DNA of 64,000 nt, taken from NCBI RefSeq assembly GCF_032341175.1, contig NZ_CP135435.1, positions 1,116,001-1,180,000 on the forward strand, read 5' to 3'. Both the position numbers and the translations under genes were made by a program. Below, one piece after another: positions 25,265 to 33,875 of this stretch. The stretch comes from Bacillus sp. DTU_2020_1000418_1_SI_GHA_SEK_038 (GTDB taxonomy: Bacteria > Bacillota > Bacilli > Bacillales > Cytobacillaceae). How positions within the stretch are numbered: position 1 is the stretch's first letter; the number at the start of each line of letters is the position of its first letter. The notes under the pieces are model-generated. The model made no database searches. It was not told the DNA's origin and worked only from the letters and a program-made list of their open reading frames with translations.

Positions 25265-25438
25265 CTAACGACGATGCTGGGCAAGGTCTATTACTCCTAA
25301 TACTACGTGTGCTAAGCCAAAACCAAAAACGGTATTTGCAATCATCTTATTCGAACCTCGTTTTTGTTTTAAAGCGTAACCGGCAGCAGTAACAGCTGTA
25401 CCTAATGCAGTTGGAATGATTCCTTCACGAATATTCAT
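25265..25438 (-). CDS. Small conserved Bacillus protein
   Basis: 57 residues, MNIREGIIPTALGTAVTAAG followed by a basic loop YALKQKRGSNK and a second hydrophobic stretch MIANTVFGFGLAHVVLGVID, ending HRR. Two short helices suggest a membrane-associated protein. A site resembling GGGGGAT precedes the ATG. Near-identical proteins in Bacillaceae are often mislabelled asparagine synthase. It lies just downstream of splB on the same strand. Function is unknown. Confidence 0.7.
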   Translation of the reverse strand: MNIREGIIPTALGTAVTAAGYALKQKRGSNKMIANTVFGFGLAHVVLGVIDLAQHRR

Positions 25439-25547
25439 AGTAATATCCCCCTACATCGCATTTAGTTGGTGTTTGATCACCACCATTATTGTTGCCTATA
25501 TAGGTATTAATATGCTATCTACAATGCCTTAGGGAGGCAACTTCTTT

Positions 25548-26573
25548 TTAGGTAAAATACTCTAATTTTGCTTCGGGGAAAAACTTCTCCATATAAGTGT
25601 AAAGATGTTTTTTAATATCCTCTTCTTCTTCTTTTTGATAAATATATTTACCTATTCCATATTTTCCCCATTTATATCTACGTTTTTCTTCATCTAATTC
25701 TAATTTTGTCATCGGGTAGTTTTTTTCAATTACTCTTTTTGCCGGCTTTGTAAAACGATGCTGGATAAATTCAAAGGTAAGGTCTTTCTTTGCTTCAGGA
25801 GGCAATTCAGCATCTAAACGCTCAAACATATGAAAGTATCCATCCTCCCATCCTTCATGAAGATAGATAGGTGCTACTATAAATCCAAGTGGATATCCAG
25901 CTCTTGCAACTTTTCCGGCAGCTTCAATTCTTTTTTCTAAGGGTGAAGTCCCGGGCTCAAAGTTTTTAATGATATAATCTGCATTCACACTAAAACGAAA
26001 TCTTGTTTTTCCGTTATGTTTAGCATCAAGTAAGTGATCTACATGGTGAAATTTTGTAACAAATCTTAATTTGCCGTATTCTGATTTTCCAAAATGCTCA
26101 ATGGCTCTTTTAAGAGTATGGGTTAAATGATCAATCCCTACAATATCGGATGTACAAGATGCTTCAAATCTTGTAATTTCTGGAGCACGCTCCTCCATAT
26201 ATTTGTCGGCAGCCTCAAGAATTTCCTCTACATTGACATATGTACGGATATACGGCTTACTTCCCATCGTCGTTTGTAAGTAGCAATAATGACAATGACC
26301 CATGCAGCCTGTAGCAAAAGGAATGGCATACTCTGCTGAAGGCTTCGAGGTGTCAAATTTAAGCGTTTTTCTAATCCCAACTACTAGTGTAGACTTGGCT
26401 ACCCGGTATCTTTGAAATTCGTTATCACCGGGGAGATTTCTTACTTGATTGTGGGAAGTGGTATGCCTTATCTCGATATCTGTCTTATTAAATTTCTCAT
26501 ATAGTTCTTTTCCTAAAGGATAATCTAATGCATCAGGCTCAAAATAAACAAGTTTGGGTGTAAATGGTTTCAT
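25548..26573 (-). CDS. splB: Spore photoproduct lyase
   Basis: 341-residue radical-SAM enzyme that reverses spore photoproduct (thymine dimer of UV-irradiated spores) to two thymines during germination. The 4Fe-4S motif is C90-MGH-C94-HY-C97, and Cys140 in FEASCTSD corresponds to the conserved hydrogen-donor Cys of B. subtilis SplB. Length equals the family norm. It overlaps splA by four bases (ATGA), so the two are co-translated. This is a strong mark of an endospore former. Confidence 0.97.
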   Translation of the reverse strand: MKPFTPKLVYFEPDALDYPLGKELYEKFNKTDIEIRHTTSHNQVRNLPGDNEFQRYRVAKSTLVVGIRKTLKFDTSKPSAEYAIPFATGCMGHCHYCYLQTTMGSKPYIRTYVNVEEILEAADKYMEERAPEITRFEASCTSDIVGIDHLTHTLKRAIEHFGKSEYGKLRFVTKFHHVDHLLDAKHNGKTRFRFSVNADYIIKNFEPGTSPLEKRIEAAGKVARAGYPLGFIVAPIYLHEGWEDGYFHMFERLDAELPPEAKKDLTFEFIQHRFTKPAKRVIEKNYPMTKLELDEEKRRYKWGKYGIGKYIYQKEEEEDIKKHLYTYMEKFFPEAKLEYFT

Positions 26574-26821
26574 TCCAATATCCCTTCTGAATCATATCCA
26601 TAATAATAATGATAGGCTTGGTTTGCTTCTTCTTCTGTAGTATAAACAGCCATTTCATTGGAGAGCGGATAATAAGTTTCATATAAAAACAAAGCTAATT
26701 CATCCGCTTTTTCAGGGTTATTAACAACTGCTGCTACTTGAATATTAGCTACATCTTGGGTATGGGGGTTACGATAAAAAACATAGACAATATCTCCGGC
26801 CTGATAATTTTGATTTTCCAT
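26570..26821 (-). CDS. splA: SplA regulator of spore photoproduct lyase
   Basis: 83-residue SplA-like protein: an SH3-like start (YQAGDIVYVFYRNPHTQDVA) and an acidic, Tyr-rich tail AYHYYYGYDSEG. SplA, related to the TRAP RNA-binding protein, negatively controls splAB in B. subtilis. It is the first gene of the operon, and its stop overlaps the splB start. AAGGTGATGG precedes the ATG. I looked for a sigma-G promoter upstream and found no convincing pair of boxes. Confidence 0.93.
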   Translation of the reverse strand: MENQNYQAGDIVYVFYRNPHTQDVANIQVAAVVNNPEKADELALFLYETYYPLSNEMAVYTTEEEANQAYHYYYGYDSEGILE

Positions 26822-26978
26822 TCCATCACCTTCGTTTTATTAGTCCTATTATGATTCTGCCATTCATTCTGAAAAATTATGATTTCTTAATTATGGAAAG
26901 GGATGAACATGGAGTAATAAATTTATATTTGGCTCATAATAATTTTGATTTATACAATATGAAGGAGTTGGATGTAAC

Positions 26979-27344
26979 TTGGAAATGAATTCTAGAAACT
27001 CTACTGAAGCTGCACTTATCCATTATAAAGAAGGGCTTGGAATGTTTGCCGAAAAAATGCCTGAATTTGTCAGACAGTTTAATTCGTTTACTGAAGAGTG
27101 TTTTAAAGAAGGAGCATTAACTCAAAAACAAAAACAGTTAATCGCATTAGGAATAAGTATTCATGCTCAGGATGAGTATTGTATCATCTATCACACAAAA
27201 GGATGTCTTGATCAGGGATGCTCAGAGCAGGAAATTCTTGAAGCTGTAGGTGTGACGGCGGCATTTGGTGGGGGAGCTTCCATGAGTCAAGGGGTTACTC
27301 TTGTTCAGGAATGTATAAATGAGATGAGTCATTTGAAACAGTAA
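26979..27344 (+). CDS. Carboxymuconolactone decarboxylase-family protein (AhpD-like)
   Basis: 121-residue helical CMD/AhpD-fold protein. The usual active-site region reads [20 protein letters not shown]: His and two Cys are kept, but the Cys pair is spaced more widely than in the classic CxxC of AhpD. It probably works as a thiol-based antioxidant or redox protein. The start is TTG at 26979 (AAGGAG 12 bases upstream) or the ATG two codons later. A weak terminator follows at about 27382. Confidence 0.85.
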   Translation: MEMNSRNSTEAALIHYKEGLGMFAEKMPEFVRQFNSFTEECFKEGALTQKQKQLIALGISIHAQDEYCIIYHTKGCLDQGCSEQEILEAVGVTAAFGGGASMSQGVTLVQECINEMSHLKQ

Positions 27345-27381
27345 AAGTGTTAAATGACAGATAACGATTTTGATAAATTTT

Positions 27382-27411
27382 AGGTGAAATCGTAAAGGTT
27401 TCATCTTTTTT
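27382..27411 (+). terminator. Possible terminator
   Basis: AGGTGAAA and TTTCATCT arms with one G-T pair, followed by TTTTT. Confidence 0.5.
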
Positions 27412-27484
27412 GTTGTATATAGGTATTTATATTTGAATAACCTTCTAGGCATTTTGTTCATACCATAATTCAGGAGGGGAAGTC

Positions 27485-28423
27485 ATGGATTCAATAGGGG
27501 TCTTTTTACATGAATTGTTAACGCTTTATGGAATTGCCATTTTGGGTTTTATCGCTAGTAAAAGCGGAATCCTGAATGAAAATGCAAATGATGTGTTAAC
27601 ACAATTGATTCTTTACATTACATTACCAGCCTTGATTTTATTTTCATTAGATATCTCATTTTCTTATACGTTAGTCAAAGAATTTTTGACGCTCATCGCT
27701 ATGTCTGTTTATATACTTGGATTATCCAGTCTTCTAGCCTTTTGGATGAGAAGGCGTTCTCAACTTCTGGAAAAACAAAAAAGTGTGTACGAAGGATTGA
27801 TCATTTTTGGAAACCAAGGATTTATCGGTTACGCAGTCATTTTTATTGTTTTTGGAAACGAAGGAATTATTTACTTAACGATGTTTAATTTATGTTATTT
27901 ATTACTTATTTGGTCGTATGGCATATACCTTTTTAGCAAAAATAATAATGTTATGGGATGGAAAAATATATTCTTGAATCCGGGGATTCTATCCACAATA
28001 GCAGGATTAGCTATTTTTTTATTGCCGATAGGCTGGCCAAGAATGGTTTCGAATGGTCTTGAAATGGTAGGAAAGATGACAATTCCTCTATCCATGATCA
28101 TAATAGGAAGTTTAATCGCTAATGTTAAATACATGTCCCTTGTTTCCGCGTTGAAAAATAGCTCACTGTGGAAAATGGCGATAGCAAAACTTCTATTGAT
28201 CCCCTTACTGTTAATCCCATTTGCTGCTTTGTCCGTACCAACTTCATTGCTGCTGATCGCTGTTATTGTGTCTGGAATGCCCTCCGCACCAACAATTTCC
28301 CTTTATGCACAAAAATATGGCGCTGACGCTTTTTTTGCGTCTTTAGGTGTTTTGCTAACCACATTGTTATGTATAATGACCATTCCGTTTCTATATTTAG
28401 TTGTAGATCTTTTAACTCATTAA
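27485..28423 (+). CDS. AEC family transporter
   Basis: 312-residue permease of the auxin efflux carrier (AEC) family with about ten hydrophobic segments in two five-helix halves. Family marks are GFIASKSGILNENANDVLTQ near the start, GNQGFIGYAV in the middle and SGMPSAPTISLYAQKYGAD near the end. Bacterial members move small organic acids such as malate or lactate. GGAGGGGAAG precedes the ATG. There is no operon partner and the substrate is unknown. Confidence 0.87.
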   Translation: MDSIGVFLHELLTLYGIAILGFIASKSGILNENANDVLTQLILYITLPALILFSLDISFSYTLVKEFLTLIAMSVYILGLSSLLAFWMRRRSQLLEKQKSVYEGLIIFGNQGFIGYAVIFIVFGNEGIIYLTMFNLCYLLLIWSYGIYLFSKNNNVMGWKNIFLNPGILSTIAGLAIFLLPIGWPRMVSNGLEMVGKMTIPLSMIIIGSLIANVKYMSLVSALKNSSLWKMAIAKLLLIPLLLIPFAALSVPTSLLLIAVIVSGMPSAPTISLYAQKYGADAFFASLGVLLTTLLCIMTIPFLYLVVDLLTH

Positions 28424-28474
28424 AATATGATAAAAGCACGATAGTAGAATGGGAATCTAAAAACAGTTATAAAA

Positions 28475-28903
28475 TTATTGCAAAAGACGATTTAAAAAAT
28501 CTACATGCTGCCTATCTTTGTCTAGCACTTCCTCAATCAATTGGCGGCTTTCTAGGTCTAGATCCCCTTTTACAATTTCTTCAGATATTTGAATCCCATA
28601 ATAATCTTCTCCTGTTAAAGCACTTTCGATAATACCTGAAGAAGTATCAGGAATCTTAAATTGACTAATAAAGCCTTGAATAGAACCAATAACCCCTTCA
28701 TCATCTACTGGCGTACCTCCGAGGTTTTGAATTCTTTCCGCAACTTTAAGGGCATGGTTCTTATGATCTTGTTGAATTCTTTGAAATTCACTTTTTATGT
28801 AAGGGTCTTTTAATTTTTGTATATGGTGCTCATAAGCATGGATCCCCATGTATTGACCCTTCAGAAATTTATTTAATGTATCTATTACATTGTTAACTTC
28901 CAT
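28475..28903 (-). CDS. Ferritin-like DUF2383 protein
   Basis: 142 residues, predicted all-helical four-helix bundle. Characteristic parts are LNKFLKGQYMGIHAYEHHIQ, QDHKNHALKVAERIQNLGGT and EEVLDKDRQHVDFLNRLL. Glu and His placed as E-x2-H pairs are consistent with a ferritin-like di-metal site, as in DUF2383/PA2169-like proteins. AAAAGGAGTG precedes the ATG. It stands next to the IS110 element, which has inserted upstream of its ribosome site. Function is unknown; a spore or stress link is an inference. Confidence 0.8.
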   Translation of the reverse strand: MEVNNVIDTLNKFLKGQYMGIHAYEHHIQKLKDPYIKSEFQRIQQDHKNHALKVAERIQNLGGTPVDDEGVIGSIQGFISQFKIPDTSSGIIESALTGEDYYGIQISEEIVKGDLDLESRQLIEEVLDKDRQHVDFLNRLLQ

Positions 28904-29053
28904 TTGTATTCACTCCTTTTTCTGTGAAAATAATCTTTTATCTGTTAGTAGGTATAGATCATTACTTGAGTGGTCATCCTAAATTTTACAATAAGAAAGC
29001 TGAGCTACCTTGTGGAGAGGTATCTCGTATATATTATTGTGGACTTGGCTATA

Positions 29054-30196
29054 CTAACTAGTTTGTAGCGGTTCTTTATATAGCTCTTTGTTGATTAACA
29101 TAGAGTAAATCGTACGAAGCATTCGATGGCCTGTGGCTACGAGTGCTTTTTTCTTTCCTCTTCTTGCTGCAGTAGACCAATATTTTAGTGCGAACCATTT
29201 ATTTCTACTTCTCGATGCAGCCCAAGCAGCTTCACATAAAGCAGATTTAATATGAGGATTCCCTTTAGTTGTACGTGTACTCTTTCTCTTTCCTGCACTC
29301 TCGTGATTTCCTGGGGATAATCCTGCCCAAGAAGCAAGGTGCTCAGATGAAGGAAACTGGCGCATATCTACCCCGATTTCTGCGATAATTACCGAAGCGG
29401 TATTTTTACTTATACCTGGTATAGACGTTAGGATAGCTACTTCCTCTTGGTAGCTTTTAAGTATCTGGTCAATTTTTTGGTCAATTTCATCGGTCAGAGA
29501 CTCCAAGTATTCAATATGCTTCCAAGACTGTCTGATTAAAAAAAGTTGATGATTGTTAATCGTTCCAAATAAGGAATCGGAAATACTTTGTTTTTTGTGT
29601 TGCATCCGTCCATGAATAGAGGATTCTACTTCTTCCTCATCTATATAGCCTTTTTCTAGAAGACGTGCAAGCAACTTTCGGCCAGACACTCCAAAGACAT
29701 CGGAGATGACGGAACTTAGCTTAATATTCGAACTCTCAAAAGTTTTTTGAATACGGTTCTTTTCAGAAGTGATATGTCCTATCCACTTTTTTCGAAGTCG
29801 AGTAAGATCCCGAAGCTCACGTATGTCTGAGGGTGGAATAAAACTTTTTTCTATCAAACCTACCCTTAACAACTTGGCTATCCATTCTGCATCACTTACA
29901 TCGGTCTTACGACCAGGGACGTTCTTAATCCTTTGGGCGTTAGCTAAGGTGATATCAAAAAAGTCTTCCAGAATATTAAACACTGGCTTCCAATAAACAC
30001 CTGTACTTTCCATCGCAAGGTGTGTAACTTGTTTTTCTTCTAGCCATTTTAAGAGACGAAATAAATCTTTTGTAAAGGTAGGGAAAGTCTCAATCTCAGT
30101 TGTTAACTCGTTATCATCGTTCCCTTTAAGTACACAAACAACAATACTTTCCGCATGAACATCTAAACCTGCACAACGTTCCAACAATACTTCCAT
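29054..30196 (-). CDS. IS110-family transposase
   Basis: 380-residue DEDD transposase. The N-terminal RuvC-like domain shows GLDVHAESIVVCVL (Asp), LAMESTGVYW (Glu) and GRKTDVSDAEWIAKLL (two Asp). The C-terminal IS116/IS110/IS902 domain has SIPGISKNTASVIIAEIGVD and LASWAGLSPGNHESAGKRKS, which includes the serine nucleophile region. Length is normal and no stop interrupts it, so it may be active. The ATG at 30196 has AGGTGG 5 bases upstream. Only one copy is present in the window. Confidence 0.95.
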   Translation of the reverse strand: MEVLLERCAGLDVHAESIVVCVLKGNDDNELTTEIETFPTFTKDLFRLLKWLEEKQVTHLAMESTGVYWKPVFNILEDFFDITLANAQRIKNVPGRKTDVSDAEWIAKLLRVGLIEKSFIPPSDIRELRDLTRLRKKWIGHITSEKNRIQKTFESSNIKLSSVISDVFGVSGRKLLARLLEKGYIDEEEVESSIHGRMQHKKQSISDSLFGTINNHQLFLIRQSWKHIEYLESLTDEIDQKIDQILKSYQEEVAILTSIPGISKNTASVIIAEIGVDMRQFPSSEHLASWAGLSPGNHESAGKRKSTRTTKGNPHIKSALCEAAWAASRSRNKWFALKYWSTAARRGKKKALVATGHRMLRTIYSMLINKELYKEPLQTS

Positions 30197-30199
30197 CAT

Positions 30200-30420
30200 A
30201 ACCACCTATTCTTAAACAAGATCATAAACAGGGAACGAGTTTGACAATAAGTATTTTTCTGTCCGTAGTCACCCGATTGCAGGTGCTCACAAAGGGTTGA
30301 ACTCCAAACTCATTCAAGCAGTTTTTGTTACAGGATCGAGGTCACCAAAAAAAGACACGCACTGAACCTGCTTATGTCATCTATCAGTATGGACGGGGTT
30401 TAAACATTTTCATGCCTGGG
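30200..30420 (-). ncRNA. Candidate bridge RNA of the IS110 element
   Basis: About 220 noncoding bases upstream of the transposase, read on the minus strand. In IS110-group elements this region encodes a bridge RNA that pairs with both target and donor DNA. Visible local pairing includes CACC-TGCAATC-GGGTG near 30272-30287. The region is free of ORFs and less AT-rich than its surroundings. The loops that would bind target and donor were not identified. Confidence 0.5.
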
Positions 30421-30555
30421 TTGGGAGTAAAATTTAATCATGTTAGTTTTTGTATATTTTCTTCTATAAATTGCAGGTTATCCCCCTTGTGAAATTTTTG
30501 TTTTTGGAAATGATAAGAAGGAAATTCAAAAGACATAAAAAAGGAGTACCAATTA

Positions 30556-30981
30556 ATGAGTAAAGATTTAAAGGAAAAAGTGCTAAAAATTATATCTGAT
30601 CATAGAACAGGTATCTTGTCATCAGTTGAAAATAATAAGCCCCATTCACGATATATGACGTTTTATAATAACCATTTAACGTTATATACACCAACAAAAA
30701 AGGATACTGAGAAAGTAGAGGAAATAGAAAAAAATCCTGCTGTTTCGGTGTTATTAGGTTATGAAAAGAATGGGCAAAGTGATGCCTATGTTGAAATTAC
30801 TGGGACAGCTGCCATTAATGATTCACAAAAATTGAAAAACCAATATTGGGATGAATCATATAAAAAATGGTTTGACAGTCCAGAAGATCCAAATTACGTG
30901 TTTCTACAGGTGCAGCCTGAAACTGTTCGTTTATTAAATATGGATGGTGAGCCGCCTCAAGAACTTACTTTAGGTAATTGA
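30556..30981 (+). CDS. General-stress-protein-26-like pyridoxamine phosphate oxidase fold protein
   Basis: 141 residues with a split-barrel flavin-binding fold. The opening VLKIISDHRTGILSSVENNK and PHSRYMTFYNNHLTLYTPTK, then VSVLLGYEKNGQSDAYVEIT, match the Bacillus GSP26/YdaG type. It probably binds FMN or a related cofactor; no enzymatic activity is established for this type. AAAAAGGAG lies upstream of the ATG. In B. subtilis the relative is sigma-B controlled; I did not find a convincing sigma-B promoter here. Confidence 0.85.
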   Translation: MSKDLKEKVLKIISDHRTGILSSVENNKPHSRYMTFYNNHLTLYTPTKKDTEKVEEIEKNPAVSVLLGYEKNGQSDAYVEITGTAAINDSQKLKNQYWDESYKKWFDSPEDPNYVFLQVQPETVRLLNMDGEPPQELTLGN

Positions 30982-31007
30982 GGAAACTGAGTCTGACTCC
31001 ATAAATT

Positions 31008-31045
31008 GGCTCTTCTTTCGATCATTTTAAAGAGAAAGAAGAGCC
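31008..31045. terminator. Hairpin at converging gene ends
   Basis: GGCTCTTCTTTC and GAAAGAAGAGCC form a perfect 12-bp stem that overlaps the 3' end of the adjacent minus-strand uvsE-like gene. There is no T-run, so termination is uncertain. Confidence 0.45.
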
Positions 31046-31987
31046 GTCAATAATTTCAACATCTTTCCTTGTTTTTACCACATCCATTAATTTAAAAAGC
31101 GCCTCATCTTTCCTCTTAGCCTCAATCATACAATCAATTTGCGGAACACTGCCTCGTATTACGTTAAGGAATCTAAAAAACATATCGATATCAACATAAT
31201 CTGAGTGATGGCGAAATGCTTTAGCACTCTTTGGACTTGATATATGCATTTTTATTGGGAGCGGGGAATCTCTCCAAGTCCCCACAACTCTATCCCAGTT
31301 GGTTTCCCAATTTGGATCTTGGTGATAGGCAAGATGGTGATGATAATCGAAAACTAGCGGGATATTCAGTTTTTCACATAAGTAAAGTGTGTCCTCTAAG
31401 GTAAAAGAAGTATCATCATTTTCAAGCATAATCATTTTTTGAATCTTTTTTGGGACGTCCATCCAATTATCGACAAAACGTTCAAGTGACATGTCGGTTT
31501 CTTTATAATTACCGCCAACATGCATGACACAGCGATGAGTCGGGTCAATCCCCATCGCCTTTAATAATAAGTAATGCAGCTTTAAGGTGCTTATTGAATT
31601 TTTCAAGATGTCCTTCTTTTTAGAATTGATGAGAACAAAGTGGTCTGGATGAAAATCAATTCTTATATTATGTGTTTTTGCAAAATCCCCAATCTCACGA
31701 AGCGGTTCTTTTAACGGTTTTATATAATTCCAATCAAGAAGCTCTTCATGGTTGGCTAAAGGAATAAGGCGAGAGGTTAATCGATAAAAATGAATATCTG
31801 ACGCTGCATTATGTTTTAACAGTCTTAGTGTATTGTGCAAATTCGATAGTGCAATACGTTCTAATTTCCGAATGGCCGCTTCCCGATCATCAATTTTCTG
31901 GAATTGGGCGAAAGTCATTGTTTGCGAAGGGGATGCATTTTTAAGTTCCATACTCATTGCGACATAGCCTAGACGTACAATCGTCAT
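31022..31987 (-). CDS. uvsE: UV DNA damage endonuclease, paralogue 1
   Basis: 321-residue UVDE-type endonuclease that nicks DNA 5' to UV photoproducts. The TIM-barrel metal ligands are seen in IDFHPDHFVLINS (His), CVMHVGGNY (His), KMIMLENDDTSF (Glu), VFDYHHHLAYH (Asp, His), KMHISSPKS (His) and CMIEAKRKD (Glu). The opening RLGYVAMSMELKNASPSQT is the family's typical start. A paralogue lies just upstream on the same strand, 42 bases away, so they are probably one operon. Confidence 0.93.
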   Translation of the reverse strand: MTIVRLGYVAMSMELKNASPSQTMTFAQFQKIDDREAAIRKLERIALSNLHNTLRLLKHNAASDIHFYRLTSRLIPLANHEELLDWNYIKPLKEPLREIGDFAKTHNIRIDFHPDHFVLINSKKKDILKNSISTLKLHYLLLKAMGIDPTHRCVMHVGGNYKETDMSLERFVDNWMDVPKKIQKMIMLENDDTSFTLEDTLYLCEKLNIPLVFDYHHHLAYHQDPNWETNWDRVVGTWRDSPLPIKMHISSPKSAKAFRHHSDYVDIDMFFRFLNVIRGSVPQIDCMIEAKRKDEALFKLMDVVKTRKDVEIIDGSSFSLK

Positions 31988-32029
31988 TCATTCCACCTCA
32001 TCAAAAATATGTCATTCTATTCTCCACGA

Positions 32030-32983
32030 TTACCATTCCACCGCTGCACCTGAAATACGTTTGATACCTCGAATGGCAGCTATTTCTTCAACAAGTCTAT
32101 GCATAGCAAGGTTCTTTTGTTTTGCTTCTATCATTATGTCAAAGTCTTGATTTAGCTCCTTGGCCATCTTTAAGAAGGGAAGGACAAAATCAAGAGAAAC
32201 AAAATCAGCATGGGAACGATAGGCTTGATCAGACTTTGGGGAAGAAATGTGGACTTTAGGTACAATATTAAAGTTTTTCCAAGTGTTAAATATACGGGGT
32301 AGATAAAGAGGGAGGTCACTCTCCTCATTATTCGCCATATAGTGATGATAATCGAGTACCATTGGAATGTTTTCCTTTTCACAAGTAGTGAGTGTTTCCG
32401 GAACATTATACGTTTTATCATCGTTCTCTAGCGTCATATGCTTCTTAATCTTTTCTGGCAATTTTTTTAGATTCTGATGGAATTGGTTTAATGATTTATT
32501 TTTATCCCCGTAGGCTCCGCCAATATGAATATTAATTAATCCGGTTTCGAGAGCATTCATGGCTCCCAGCATCTTAAAATGATAGTCCATATCTTTAACT
32601 GCATTCATTGTCACTTCTTCTCTTGGGCTTGTGAAAAGTGTAAATTGATTTGGGTGAAAGCTTACTCTAAGCTTAAATTGCTGAACTAGTTTTCCAAGTT
32701 CTTCCCATTCATTTTTGTATGGGGTAATGAAATCCCACATCACTTCCGGATGGGTTGCTAAAGGGACAAGTGAGCTGGAAAACCGATAACATTCGATTTC
32801 ATGCGCAATATTATAATGCAAAATTCTTTTCGTGTGCTGTAAATTTTGTGCTGTTACTGATTTCAGCTTTTCCATTCGCTCATCTTTTGGAAGAGTTGAA
32901 TAGCGTGCGAAAGTTACAGTTTTTGACGGACTTGCATCCCATAAGCCCAATGCATTTGCTACATAGCCGAAACGAATCTTCAT
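32030..32983 (-). CDS. uvsE: UV DNA damage endonuclease, paralogue 2
   Basis: 317-residue second UVDE copy. It begins MKIRFGYVANALGLWDASPS and has the same metal-site motifs: VSFHPNQFTLF, INIHIGGAYGDK, HMTLENDDKTY, VLDYHHYM, KVHISSPKSDQ and IMIEAKQKN. It differs clearly from the neighbouring copy along its length, so this is an old duplication. Having two copies in tandem, within 6 kb of splAB, suggests strong pressure on spore UV repair. AAGGGGAAAAA precedes the ATG. Confidence 0.93.
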   Translation of the reverse strand: MKIRFGYVANALGLWDASPSKTVTFARYSTLPKDERMEKLKSVTAQNLQHTKRILHYNIAHEIECYRFSSSLVPLATHPEVMWDFITPYKNEWEELGKLVQQFKLRVSFHPNQFTLFTSPREEVTMNAVKDMDYHFKMLGAMNALETGLINIHIGGAYGDKNKSLNQFHQNLKKLPEKIKKHMTLENDDKTYNVPETLTTCEKENIPMVLDYHHYMANNEESDLPLYLPRIFNTWKNFNIVPKVHISSPKSDQAYRSHADFVSLDFVLPFLKMAKELNQDFDIMIEAKQKNLAMHRLVEEIAAIRGIKRISGAAVEW

Positions 32984-33413
32984 CTGTTTTTTCCCCTTGA
33001 ATAAGGTTATTTATAAGAGCACAAATCGTAATTTATTTTCTGCAATAATCTATTTCTGTATACAGATTATGAGACGTTATAGCTTTTCTAGAGTTTTAAT
33101 TGTGAACCGACAGGGTTTGTTTGCGAAACTATGGAGTATATTTGCGAACCGACAGGGTTTGTTTGCGAAACTATGGAGTATATTTGCAAACCGACAGGGT
33201 TTGTTTGCGAAACTATGGAGTATATTTGTGAACCGACAGGGTTTGTTTGCGAAACTACAGGGGTGTTTGCGAACCTGCGCTATTCATTTACGAACCGGTC
33301 ATTTGTTTGCGAAACGCACTCTTCATTGCTAGTGTCTTCAATATTCAGTATAGTTTAGATAAAGATGGTAAATAAATGAAGCTGAAGATAATGAAAGGAG
33401 AGGATAGCAAAAA
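32984..33413. other. Intergenic region with tandem repeats
   Basis: 430 bases between the uvsE pair and a DUF1801 gene. It is occupied mainly by a 42-bp tandem repeat (33104-33257) and then three looser TTTGCGAAC-like units up to about 33316. Readings through it give repetitive peptides, but no ribosome site supports a gene. Confidence 0.6.
33104..33257. repeat. 42-bp tandem repeat, about 3.7 copies
   Basis: Unit begins GAACCGACAGGGTTTGTTTG and continues CGAAACTATGGAGTATATTT plus two bases. Copies start at 33104, 33146, 33188 and 33230 with very few differences; the last is partial. Each unit contains TTTGCGAA-type palindromes. There are no spacers, so it is not a CRISPR array. Confidence 0.95.
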
Positions 33414-33836
33414 ATGTATGAACTTAAGACGAAAGAAACTGATGGCAGCGTCATTGAATTTATCGAAAAAGTCGAAAACACCAAAAAGCGGAAAGATGCA
33501 TATGACTTATTGGATATCTTCACAGAAGTGACAGGTTTTCAGGCCAAGATGTGGGGGCCAAGTATTATTGGGTTCGGTTCTTACCATTATAAATATGAAT
33601 CTGGGCACGAAGGGGATGCACCGCTTGTTGGCTTTTCGCCTCGCAAAGCAAAATTCAGTCTTTATTTTAATATGAGTGAAAAAGAACGAGAAAAGCTACT
33701 AGAGAGTTTTGGGAAGCATACAACAGGTAAAGCTTGTGTTTATATCAATAAACTAGATGATATAGATGTACAAATATTAAAGGAGCTAATAAAACAATCT
33801 GTTAGCTATTTAGAGAATAAATACCCTGAAAAATGA
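33414..33836 (+). CDS. DUF1801 family protein
   Basis: 140-residue DUF1801 (YdhG-like) protein. Family marks are DLLDIFTEVTGFQAKMWGPS, IIGFGSYHYKYESG, FSPRKAKFSLYF and GKACVYINKLDDIDVQILKE. The family forms an alpha/beta fold of unknown function. GAAAGGAGAGG lies upstream of the ATG. It is the first of three small plus-strand genes (the others are VOC proteins), which may be a loose operon. Confidence 0.9.
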   Translation: MYELKTKETDGSVIEFIEKVENTKKRKDAYDLLDIFTEVTGFQAKMWGPSIIGFGSYHYKYESGHEGDAPLVGFSPRKAKFSLYFNMSEKEREKLLESFGKHTTGKACVYINKLDDIDVQILKELIKQSVSYLENKYPEK

Positions 33837-33875
33837 TTTTAAAATAAAGCCAAGTTGGTGAAAGGGAGAAAAAAT

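Larger units (their letters stand above)
28930..30425 (-). mobile_element. IS110-family insertion sequence (ends not resolved)
   Basis: A complete IS110-type transposase with about 110 noncoding bases after it and about 220 before it. IS110 elements lack terminal inverted repeats, so the ends cannot be fixed by eye. The outer limits are set by the DUF2383 gene's ribosome site on one side and the stress-protein upstream region on the other. The long 5' noncoding part is the likely bridge-RNA region. Confidence 0.75.

Noticed and set aside
26822..26978. Search for a sigma-G promoter before splA
   Set aside because: CATAATA-like words occur, but no -35 box at suitable spacing was found.
33131..33358. 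Repetitive peptides read from the 42-bp repeat
   Set aside because: Two frames are open only because the unit is a multiple of three; no start signal or family match. The repeat has no spacers, so it is not CRISPR either.
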